Assembly (NCBI GenBank): GCA_018398765.1 | Contig: JAHBMJ010000457.1 | Span: 363 to 15,362 of the forward strand | Length of the DNA: 15,000 bases | DNA from: Chromera velia | Lineage: Eukaryota; Sar; Chromeraceae | Reading direction: 5' to 3' | Shown: in pieces, positions 1 to 9,500 of the stretch | How positions within the stretch are numbered: position 1 is the first letter of the stretch | Layout: each line of letters begins with the position of its first letter | Notes under the pieces: generated by a model | The model's database searches: none | The model's input: only the letters and a program-made list of their open reading frames with translations | Told to the model about the DNA's origin: nothing | Program-made: the position numbers and the translations under genes

Positions 1-32
1 GTGGGAAAAAAGTATGTGCGAAACCCCCCCTC

Positions 33-53
33 CCCCGGGAAAAAAGCCCGGGG
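33..53. repeat. Short inverted repeat (7-bp GC stem, A-rich loop)
   Basis: CCCCGGG at 33-39 pairs with CCCGGGG at 47-53 around the 7-base loop AAAAAAG. It sits beside a C-run at 24-30. There is no U-tract after it and no adjacent gene end, so nothing marks it as a terminator. It may be only a by-product of the G/C-run-rich genome. Confidence 0.4.
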
Positions 54-130
54 TGGAGATCTGAAACCCATTTGACGCACGCATGGCCCAAATTCAGCCT
101 TTCGGGGCCGGGTTTTTGGCGAAAGACACT

Positions 131-140
131 GCGTGCACGC
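131..140. promoter_or_regulatory. 10-bp perfect palindrome containing GTGCAC
   Basis: GCGTGCACGC is its own reverse complement. The core GTGCAC is a hexamer I recall being bound by some ApiAP2 transcription factors in apicomplexans. Whether this organism has ApiAP2 proteins is unknown, and GTGCAC also occurs inside intron 6, so a regulatory role is speculative. Confidence 0.15.
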
Positions 141-152
141 GTGGGCTGGAGT

Positions 153-236
153 ATTTCTGTTTTGTAAGTGCCCCCCGCTTCGCTTTCCGGGGCCATTTCT
201 GTTTTGTAAGTGCCCCCCGCTTCGCTTTCCTGGGCC
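153..236. repeat. 42-bp tandem duplication, two copies
   Basis: Copy 1 is 153-194 and copy 2 is 195-236. They differ at one base (G at 189, T at 231). Each copy contains TTTTGTAAGTG, with an embedded donor-like GTAAGT, then a C-run and CGCTTCGCTTTCC. The near identity suggests a recent duplication. It lies about 415 bp upstream of the start codon. Confidence 0.9.
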
Positions 237-631
237 ACCAGAATTGAATTCACAAGATTGAAGACAAAGACTGGGAGTCGGAGAGTTGGCATCGATCTGG
301 CCTCACACAGCCCTTTGTGCCCCTCGAAATTTCGGTGAGCCCGTTGGTGCTGGAGGGGTCATATCGCGAAGATTTTTTTTGTGTTGGTTTGCGATGCTGG
401 CCGTCCTGGAGATGTCAAAAAGTTCAGGCAGAATTCCATCAACCGTTAGCCGTCTCCGAGCAGCTATCTACACTTGATTGCCGGTGTGGAAGCAGCCCCG
501 GCTTCCTGACTGAGGGACGGCTGGCGTGGGCAGGTCTGTGCTTCCCACACGAAATTTTTTGCAGCTTGTGGGAAGGTGCCGCGGCATTGAGACCTGGTTC
601 CCACTTTAGTTGACTTCCCACCCGCCCCTGG

Positions 632-645
632 TCTTTTCCTGCTAG
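632..645 (+). other. Splice-acceptor-like site immediately before the start codon
   Basis: A pyrimidine-rich stretch ends in CTAG at 642-645, four bases before ATG 650. It could be the 3' end of an intron in the 5' untranslated region, for which GTGAGC near 333 is a possible donor. It could equally be an addition site for a trans-spliced leader, as known in dinoflagellates. It does not alter the coding start because TGA at 611 is in frame with the ATG. Confidence 0.35.
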
Positions 646-649
646 CACG

Positions 650-1325
650 ATGAGTCGTGAGTGGCACCAGAGCACATACGAGGATCTCCTCAATGAGATC
701 TGCCGGCTGGAGAAGGAGACCGATAAGGACATCGACCTATCCAAAAGTCTGGCTGAACTCGTCACGAGACACAAAGACGAACTGTGCGCGCCTCTGCGGT
801 TCAGTACGAGAACAAGCACCACCACACGAGATTCCCTCATCACGTTCTACAAGTCGTCTGTGGGGGACCCCCAACAGGACGTGGAGAAGCAAAGAGCCAT
901 GAATTTTATCGTGACGTCCGCAGTGGCGGTGTCGGAAATCATCGGGTTGAGTGGGGAGGACAGCGTCAGACTTGTCAAGGGGATGTGGAAGGCCACAAAG
1001 ATGAGAGCAAGTCGTCAGCATGAACTGCACGTCATCATGCGCAGTGCGGTGGAGAAGTTTTACAACGAACTGTACTTCCGAGTTCGTTGTTTGCGTGAGA
1101 TTCTGGAAGTGATCCTGACAAACCCTGTTGAGTTGGGTTGTCGGAGTCTGGACTTACTGTTGAAAGATCCGGCGGCTTGGAGAGACCAGAAATTCAGAAT
1201 CTCTTGTCGAGTGGAACCCTTAGTGGGTACAGCCGTTTTGTTTCTGCTGGAGGGGGGTAATCTGATCGACAACCTGATTGAAGGACTGCAAAACATCCTT
1301 CGCCTGGGAACTGCAGTGCCCTCAG
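650..1325 (+). CDS. NUP205: Exon 1: N-terminal solenoid of Nup205-like protein (aa 1-225)
   Basis: The start is ATG 650: an in-frame TGA at 611 excludes any upstream start in this frame, and an A sits at position -3. Residues 1-80 are charged and helical. Residues 85-158 contain a helix with D-S-V-R-L (104-108), then a long F-Y-N-E-L-Y...R-C-L-R-E-I-L-E-V-I-L helical segment. Both resemble the N-terminal solenoid of plant Nup205 and of animal Nup188 as I recall them. Residues 188-222 are hydrophobic and helical. The exon ends in TCAG before donor GTGGGT, with one base of the next codon (phase 1). Frame continuation past 1325 is a C/T-rich intron read-through and not protein. Confidence 0.8.
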
Positions 1326-2335
1326 GTGGGTGGATGGGGAGGAGAGGGGAGAGGAGCACTCGCGCTCTGTTTTGTCTTCGGTGCCTGCTCTTCCTTCTCT
1401 TTTTCTGTCGTTCGTCTTTCCCTTTCTTGTTTCTCTTCCTGCCTTTCTTTGCGTCTTCATCCATGTGCTGCACGTGCCCTCCTATCCACCCAACCGCCTA
1501 CTGCTTCACCCCCCCGGCTGTCGGATCAGATCATTGCTGTTGCGTGCTACCTTTCCGCAACGAAAGAAAATCTCTTCCTTTTGCTTGCGTCAGCCCAAAC
1601 GCTCTTCTCTCTTTTCTGACAGAACACAGAACCTGCCTCTCCCCTTGCTGAAGTGTAACAGAAGACCTGCATGTTGATTTCGTGGTGGGGGCGGTGACTC
1701 TCTCTCCTTTTCCACCCGTGCTTTCTCCTACCCTTCCGTGCACGTATGCTTCGCCTGCCTGCCTATGTCATTTTCTGCAATCTCTGTCTGCTATGACAGG
1801 CACGACCGAAATGAGGAACATTCGGACCGGGTCCATGGGCCGTCTGAATCAAGTGATCAGGTACGTCGGAGGGAGGGGGGGCCTGCCTGTAGGGGAGGAA
1901 GGAAGGAAGTCGGGGATCTTGTTGGTGAGTGCCTTGGTTCATGAAACATGAGTGAGTGAGTGAGTGAGTGAGTGAGAGGGACTGAGTCTGTGTGTGTGAG
2001 TGAGTGAGTGAGTGAGTGAGTGAGTGAGTGGGGGAGTGATTGAGTGAGTGAGTGAGTGAGTGAGTGAGTAAGTGAGTGAGCTAGGTGACTGAGAGAATGA
2101 GTGAGTGAGTGAGTGAGTGAGTGAGTGAGTGAGAGTGAGTGAGTGAGATAGTGGTTGGGTAAGTGAGTGTGTGAGTGAGGAACAGCACCTCCGCTTGTCT
2201 CGTCTCTCTCTCGATCTCTCTATCTCTCCCTCTGTCTCTCTTTCTCTCTTTTCCTGCGACTTTTCCACCATCCCCAGCCCCCTTTTGCCCATTCAACAAG
2301 CGCGTCTGTGGAAAAGCAAAGCATGTCGACCTTGG

Positions 2336-2375
<40 letters not shown>

Positions 2376-3536
2376 CATTGCAGCGTGGCAGCAGAGTGTC
2401 TTCTGTTGACTCTGAACGTGTTCCACACGCCTGTTGAGAGTGTGAAGAAACTGCTGGTGCTTCTGCCTCAGTGCGCTTCGGATTTGGAGGTCAGTCGGCA
2501 GACCGAAGTACAGGCAGAAAATTAAGTCGAAGGAAGGACAAAGAAAGAACTTGTGTGAGGTTTGACTGTAAAGAGAGAAAAAATGCGACTAGACGAATGC
2601 AGACAGTCGGTCTTTCCAACAAGTTTGCGCAAGAATCAGGACACAGGTCACGAATGAAAAACGAATCAGGCGGGGAAGGAAGAAAAGAAGGAAGGATGAG
2701 AGACAGACGAAGAATCGAAAGGTTGATACAGTAGGCGGGGGTATGTGCTTATCCTTTCCAATCTCTTTTCTCTCTGAGACATGCACCAAAAGACGGACAA
2801 CCAATTTTGTTCTTCAGACGAGTGAGTCTCGTCTCCCTCCTTCTTCCCCGACCTCCCCTAATTTCCTTCCACCTTTGCAGAGTGCGGGGTGCCTTCCCCA
2901 GCAGTCCCAGCCTTCTTCCAGTGCAGCAGCAGCAGCTGGTGGAGGAGGAGACGCGCTCCCGTATGCGGAGACGGCCACAGCGGAGGACTGGGACGGAAAG
3001 GTCGCACTCACAGGGGAGGTGCCCGAAAACAAAAAGGTGAGTCGGGTCCGGGAGTGCAATCAGTCAAAATTCATCGAGACCCATCAACCCGCCGCCCTCT
3101 TTGCTTTCGCAATCCCTTTCTCTCACTGTATGTATGCACGTTTTCTCTCTGCTTGCCAAGTTCCCTCAGTCAGTTTCCGACCCGACCTCCTCCTTTTGTG
3201 CCCCATTCTCTCCTTTTCTCTCTCTCTCGCTCCCGCTCTCGCCCGCGTATCTCTCTCTCTATGCATGTATGTTTCTATACGCGCGCGCGTGTGTGTCTGG
3301 GTGTGCAGTTGTCCTTCTCTCTGTATTGCGCGCTGTTCCTCTCGCTGATGCCCCCTCATGGGGGAGAGGGGGACAGAGACAGACTCGGAGACGGCACGGG
3401 GGGGCGGAGACCCGCACTCAAAATTCCCAAATGGGATCACCCGAGTGCTCAGGTCGGTCGGTCGGTCGGTCGGCACCGTGCAAGCAATTTTGTTCACTTA
3501 CTTTTCCTCTTGCTTGCTGTCCATTTTTCGGAAGTA

Positions 3537-3579
<43 letters not shown>

Positions 3580-6500
3580 GTTGGTTGATCCGTGTCTGCC
3601 TTCAACCTCCGTCCTGCTTCCCAATGTACCTGCTACTTGCCCTTGCTTCCCCCTGCAGCATGTTCAAGCAGCACAAGCAGAACTACAAAAGAAAATGTCC
3701 CCCGAGAGGTCGCGCTCTTCCCCTGCAGCCTCACCCGACCCTCCCCCTCAGTTCCCCCCCGAGCCCTGTGGAAATCCCATTTACAGAGAGAACACGGGGG
3801 GAAGGGGAGGCGCGGCACAAGGGCCCTCGCTTCCTCTCCCTGGAGGGGTGGCAGCGGCGGCTGCAGCCGCGGCGCCAGCTGCTGCACAGTCAAGTGCGAG
3901 TGGGACGGCTCTGTGGGATGCCGTGCAAAAAGCGGGGGTAGGTGGGTTGGCCGGCCCTCCCTCTTTCTTTCTTGATTGCTTCTGCTGCTTGTTTTGGTTG
4001 GCATCACACCGTCTTGGGGGTTCATTTTCGTTTCTTTGCCCACTTCTTGGGCTCGAATCGTTTTCACGCGAGTACCAATTTTAGCTTTACTTCGATGCTA
4101 TCGTGTCTTTCTGTCTCTCTACGATTGAACTCTGACTGGACGATCCGATTGAGGAGCAAGATGGGGTGATGTGGAGGGGTCTCCGTGGGCCTTTTTGCAT
4201 GTGTGTGTTGGGGGGGGAGAGACTCTTTCCCTTGAATTTCCGTTGATGATCGTCGCCTTTGCTTGCCTCTTCCGCCCTTTTTTCACATTTTCTCTGTTTC
4301 CCCTCCTGCGCATCCGCCCTTCGTTCACTCGCGGCGGTGCCGTACCGTCTCTGTCTCTCATCTTTCTGACTGAATCTGTGCCACTGCTGTTTTTTCCCTT
4401 AATTTTTCGTCTCATCCCTGTCTGTCTCTGCTCCTGCACGTGTGCCCTATTTCGATTCTCATTGACTGCGGATGGCCTGATGAATGGATGGATGGATGGA
4501 TGCAGTTTTGGCATTCGACGTCTTTGTGGGGACAGTTTGGGTGGTGGCTGGTGCAGAACGTCTTTCAGGTCACAGACAAATCTCTGACCATGCTTCTCCC
4601 TCGAGGGGGGGGAGACGTGGGGAGGCTGTATGGGCCTGCAGAGAGCGCGTTGCGGTCTGGAGGAGCTCTGGGTTTGGTTCGAGCTGAGGAGAAGGAGAGG
4701 GAACGGAGAAGTAGAAAGGAGGTGCCGGCGAGGGAAAAACATCTCGAACTTCTAGAGGATCTGTTTCTGTGTGAGTCTGTTTCTCTCTTTTATCCTTTGT
4801 ATCTTGTTTTTCGGTGGGTGGTGATTTTGTTCCTGTATCCTTTTATTCCTGTCTTTCTTGTGGTTTACGTGAGTCCCGCATTAACAAGCAACAAGCCCCG
4901 TCGCTTAGATTGACTCTTCCATGTTTCGGGTGAGACAGGAGGGAACCCGCTGTCCGAAAAGTTCCTTTCTTCTTTCCTTTCCTCCGTTTTTTTCTTCCTT
5001 TCACACCTCACTCCTAAGGGCGCATGATCATCGAATGACTTAACTGACTCCTTGCTTGAAATTCCTGCCTTGCTTTTCCTCGTGTTTTTTGGGGGCATTG
5101 ACCACCAAAGTCCTCCACGTACCTGTTCGCGCAGGCTCTAACGTCTGTGTGCACTTTTCTCCTCGGTCTCTCCCTGTGTGGTCTTTTTCTTTCTTTCTTT
5201 TCGATTGGCGTGTCTGCTGTGCTGCAGCCGGACTTGACGCGAATCACTCCGGCAGTCGCATCATTCTCTTGCTCGCACAGACGGTAATCAGGTCAGCCAG
5301 AAATAAGCCTGCCTGCCTGCCTGGATGGATGGAGTTCTTTCTGATGAAGTGAACGGCTGGACTGAAAAGAGAGTCGGAATGGGGGGGAGGCCGAGGGAGC
5401 GTTGAGTGACTGTTCTCGGGTAGCGACAAGGAGAAAAGCGTGTGAATGAACGGAAAGGAAGATTAAGTCCTGAAAGTGAAAACACCCCAAGAATCAAGAC
5501 AAGCAATATCGATTCCATCTTTGTGATGCGGAGACAGATCACCGTGGCAATGAAGACAAAAGAGAAATGAGTTTTCTTTCGTTCATGTAGGAAGGGCAGC
5601 GAAAGAGAAAGAGAGGGACAAACAAAGCGACCGACCAACCTGTGATTCACACTAGAAAGGAGACCATGTTCATTCCCCCTGAATGAAGTTTTCGTCCTCT
5701 TCTCTGCATGGATAGATGGATGGACGGAATTGGTTTTCTTCTTTGTGGTGTACGTGGCAGCACGCTCATGAGTGCATATGCGTGATGCAAAGTGGCCCTG
5801 TTATTCTCTTCTCTCTCTTCCCTGTCCCCTCCTCTTCCGTCAGAGCTCTCATTAATCAAACGCGTGCTTGGAGGAAACTCCGGCAAGAGGGCGACAGGAG
5901 GGACCACCTCGCTTCGGGAGCTTACAGAAGGGTAAGGAGAAGAGGGAAAGGGAAGGGGCAAACGCGGTCAAATGGTCTGCACGAATCCTTTTTTTCTTTG
6001 CCGGCAGAATTGGAGAATGGAATGGCGCTCTTCTAGGCAGGTTCGGTGCCTCCCAATGGCTCTCGGGTGTGCGGGATGGGACCCTTCAAGGTTGCATCCT
6101 GTCGAATTGGCTCCCGGGAGTTTTTTTGATTGACTTGGGGCACATAGAGACCAGACAGGGAGGGGACTTGCGGAGGGTGGGACATTGTGTGCCTTCTTTC
6201 TTTCTGTCAAACGCAGAGGGAAAGTGAGGCATTCAGGAGTGCATCCTTCTCTGTTCTCCTTACACGAAGAAGTCCGTTCTCTTTCACTTTTCTCTCCCAC
6301 GTGTGTTTTTGGGTCTGTCTCCTTTTGCTCTGTAGCAAGTGTGTCTCTCTGCAGATAGAGGTCTTTGACATTCACAAGAAGAATTCTCCCCTGAGAGCTG
6401 CAAAAGACTGTTGGTTCACTTCTCCATGCGTGACATTGCGCGAATATCTGCAGGGAAGTGCCGCTATGGGGTATTCCTATGGGGACGCATTCGACACTGA

Positions 6501-9500
6501 CGGGGGAAGTGAGGGCATCGGATCCGCCCAGGTGACGGTTGTGTACGCATCCCTCGTGCGTCTGGTGAATCGTCTGTGCAGAGTTCTGCCCTCAGCGTGC
6601 TCCTCTGTGTCCAATTTCCTGTTCAAATCCCTTGACGATCTTGTGTTTTCAGCAGACATCGGGGGGGGACCTCTGGGGGGACCCTCTGGGGGGATGGTGG
6701 CAGGGAGGGGAGTGGGGGGATTCGGTGGTTCGACAACTCTTCCCCGTTTACCTCGGCTGTACAGTGAGCTCCTCGACCTCTCCGCTGTCGTCTGTGCCTA
6801 CGGGCCGTTGGAAATCGCGAACGAGATTGCGCACAGACTGGCAGCACCCCACCAGGGTGCCAGCCAGTCGTGGCTTTATTTCCCCACTGCTTTTCAGAAT
6901 GTGCTGAAGGCGCTTGAGAGAATTGCACAGGGGGGATTTGGGTTCTCTTTGGGAATTGATGGCCCGGGGGGGGAGTGGGGTGATGGGGGAGATGGGAGTC
7001 TGGGGAGTCTCTTTGGAAGAGGGGGGGAGAGGGAGGAGAGTGATGCGGAGAAGGTGCTCATACTCCTTGAGAGTCTCACCGGCCTCGTGCGTCTAGCAGG
7101 GGCGTTCCACACAACGAGACTCTTCCGACTTCTCCCCCCACCGCCACCTCTGACGCCTGCAGTCGCTCAGAATGCTGACCCGGAGACGCTACTGAAGATT
7201 CTGTCCTGGAATGCGGAGAACTTCTCAGTGCCTCAGTCGACAGGAGGGGATGAAGCAACAACAGAAGACGTGCTGATCGGTCTGAAGGCCTCATGTCTCG
7301 AGACCCTGAGCACATTCGCTCTGTCCCCCCCATCAGCGAGGACAGTCTTGTATGGGATCATCGGATCTATTGGGGTGCTTCGACAGCACTTTGCACCAGA
7401 GCGATTAAAATATGCCATGCAGGCGCCAAGTTGGCGTCGACTCGAAGGCATGTCCCGACTTCTGATTTCCCTTTTCTCCGCTGTCCTCTCTATCCTCCAT
7501 CTATTCGGGTATCGTTCGCGTTATTCGTTTCCCCTCCGTGAAGTAACAGACTTGGTCTTCTGGACTCTTCACCTCCTTTCGATTGACGGCGTAGGAACTG
7601 AAGAGGAAAGAAATGCTTCTGGTCCGAGAGGAAGAGTTGTGGGAGGGGGGCGCAGAACAGTTGCGTCCAATGTGCCCACGTTTGGGTTCTTTCTGCAACG
7701 TTCTTGGCCGACGCGTTATTGGCGTTTGGCATCCGTTGTTCTACGTGTCCTCCGTCTGCTTCTCCGGGGCCCCCTGCCCCTGACGGGAGAAATTCGAAGT
7801 GACATGGCCAGTCGATCGGCGTTCAAGTCGTCCAATTTCAGAATGTCTCTCTGTTGTGAAGAGATGACCAATAAGGAGCTTCTCGCACAAAGTGCGACGG
7901 CAGCAGGACTGCATTCTCTGGCGAGTTCTTTGCGGTCTCCGATGTCATTCAGTCAGCCTCATCTGGCTCAGATGGGGATGGGAGAGGATACATTCGCAGA
8001 TGGCAGTGCGACGATGGATGCGTTTCTTCGTCTCCTGACATTGAATAGCCCCTCGATGAAGACGTTGCTGTCTCTTATCACATTCCACTCAGAGGGGGGG
8101 ACTGCTCTAATGCAGGCAGGACAGGGGTTCATGCCTCGAAAGTATGGAATCATGGATGTGGCCTCTGTAGGCCTCGATCTGATCTGCCTTCTGCTGTCCA
8201 GAGACGTCTACTTCATTCCGGCTTATCGATCCTTCTACAAAGTGGTGCAAGTGACCGAAAGGGGAGGGGCAGGGTCCAAGGAGTTGAGCTCCCTCCCCCC
8301 GCCCTCGTCTCTCAGAACGACGGATGAATTCTTGTTGGAGAATTATTCAGACGAGGCGCTGGGACGTAGGGGGTCCTATTCAGTCGGTGCCGGGGTCTCT
8401 CGGGACCCCTGGGGTGGGGGTGCTGAGGAAGGGGGGGGGGCCTCCCGCGTTGGGGCACGGCCTTCCTCGTGTGCTGCCCTGAACCATTTGTGTTCTCTGA
8501 TGGATAACGACATTGGGCCTTCTATTCGACGTTCACTCACTTTCATCCTCATTCAGGTCGGTCTGCTTGATTGATTGATTCACTTCCTGCATGTCTATGG
8601 TTGTCCCTTTCTGAATGAAGTCGATCGAGTGACTGCTCATCTCCAATCGACCTTTCATTGTGGTTCTTTCTTTGTCTGCATGCTTTGCTTCTTTGCCTGG
8701 CCGCCTGTCCACTCATCTTTTTGTCTGTGGAAACAAAACATCTTCTTCACAAGAGGGAGGACACAGACATCCTTCCTTCGCCACTTTGCCCTCACTCTCT
8801 TTCCTCTTCACTTGCAGGTGAATGCACGACAGCCCCAGCGCACTCTGTGCGCTCTGGCAGACGACGCCTTCACCCTCAGGCAGGTCTGCCGAGGGATCAA
8901 CGGACTGCTTCAGGCCCACGCCGCAGGGCCTGGCACGGACCCCCTAGTGTTCTTCGGGGAACCTTCCAAGCAGCTGTCCTCGTACAGAACGAAAAAATTC
9001 ACAGACCTCTGGGAGCTGCTCAACAAGAAACCGACCCCATTTGCCAAAACCAACTGCCCCCCGCCTGCCGAGGTACTCATCGATCCCTGCGTAGGAGAAT
9101 CAGTGGCTTTGTTGCTGACTCCGGTCAGCGATCGGAACGTTGAGAGGTCCACGCCTGGGGTCGGGTTGAGTGCTCTTCGGTCGAATGAGAACACGTCCCT
9201 TGACTGGAGGAGGGAGTGGGTCGCGTTTGACCAGGAGAACTTTGAGGCCGATACTTCAGAGTGTGAAAGCAGATCGGGAACTGTGCGGGGGTTCTTTCTA
9301 CCAGGGAGACAGGGGGGGGCATGTGGAGCCGTGATGTTTGCTGAACTGGAGGTGAGCGTCTGACTGAGTTGTTGGGTTTTTCTTTCCTCCCTCATTGTTC
9401 GGTTGGTATCCTCTCCTTGTCTCCGCTTGGCGTTCTTCCGTCTCTCTTCTCGGTCTGTTGCCAGGGAAAGGAAGAGCCGATAACTTGGGGGGGGAGCTGT

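Larger units (their letters stand above)
1..649 (+). promoter_or_regulatory. Upstream / 5' untranslated region
   Basis: No supportable gene lies here. Two short overlapping frames (286-477 and 317-613) look like chance: the second begins at GTG, and neither has recognisable protein character. I see no clear TATA box. The region holds a 7-bp hairpin, a 10-bp palindrome containing GTGCAC, a 42-bp tandem duplication, and an acceptor-like site just before the start codon. The transcription start cannot be placed from sequence alone. Confidence 0.5.
1861..2383 (+). other. Intron 2 (523 nt) filled with GTGA and GT repeats
   Basis: Donor GTACGT at 1861; acceptor TTGCAG ending at 2383. Almost half of the intron is an imperfect (GTGA)n array, followed by a C/T-rich block (about 2190-2262) and (GT)15 just before the acceptor. 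No coding sequence is seen: the long frames here on both strands are translations of the repeats. Confidence 0.8.
3037..3658 (+). other. Intron 4 (622 nt), longest intron, several simple repeats
   Basis: Donor GTGAGT; acceptor CCCCCTGCAG. It contains C/T-rich blocks, a 21-nt alternating purine-pyrimidine tract, (GGTC)5 and (TC)17. Between 3350 and 3430 it is G-rich and less repetitive. I found no phase-compatible extra exon. Long frames on both strands arise from the repeats. Confidence 0.75.

Noticed and set aside
33-53. Transcription terminator hairpin
   Set aside because: Eukaryotic context, no upstream gene end and no T-run after the stem.
286-613. Small upstream frames as a separate gene or coding leader exon
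   Set aside because: No recognisable protein features, one begins with GTG, and they are out of frame with or blocked from the main start (TGA at 611).
1950-2180. CRISPR-like array
   Set aside because: The repeat is a 4-bp tandem without spacers, in a eukaryotic intron.
1939-2428. Long minus-strand frames rich in Ser-Leu-Thr-His and His-Thr repeats
   Set aside because: They are translations of the (GTGA)n and (GT)n repeats in intron 2. Repetitive DNA without stops produces such frames by chance.
3123-4084. Several frames over 120 codons on both strands in introns 4-5
   Set aside because: They span C/T-rich and TC-repeat intron DNA. Only the 3659-3937 part is phase-consistent with neighbouring exons.
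4119-4742. Minus-strand frame of about 207 codons
   Set aside because: It overlaps intron 5 and exon 6, is composition-driven (basic, Ser/Pro/Arg-rich) and shows no domain. The + strand exon explains the coding signal.
5868-6227. Plus-strand frame across the exon 8 donor into intron 8
   Set aside because: It is in a different frame from exon 8. No acceptor in 5932-6045 restores the phase needed for it to be used, whereas 5931 to 6355 joins cleanly in phase 0.
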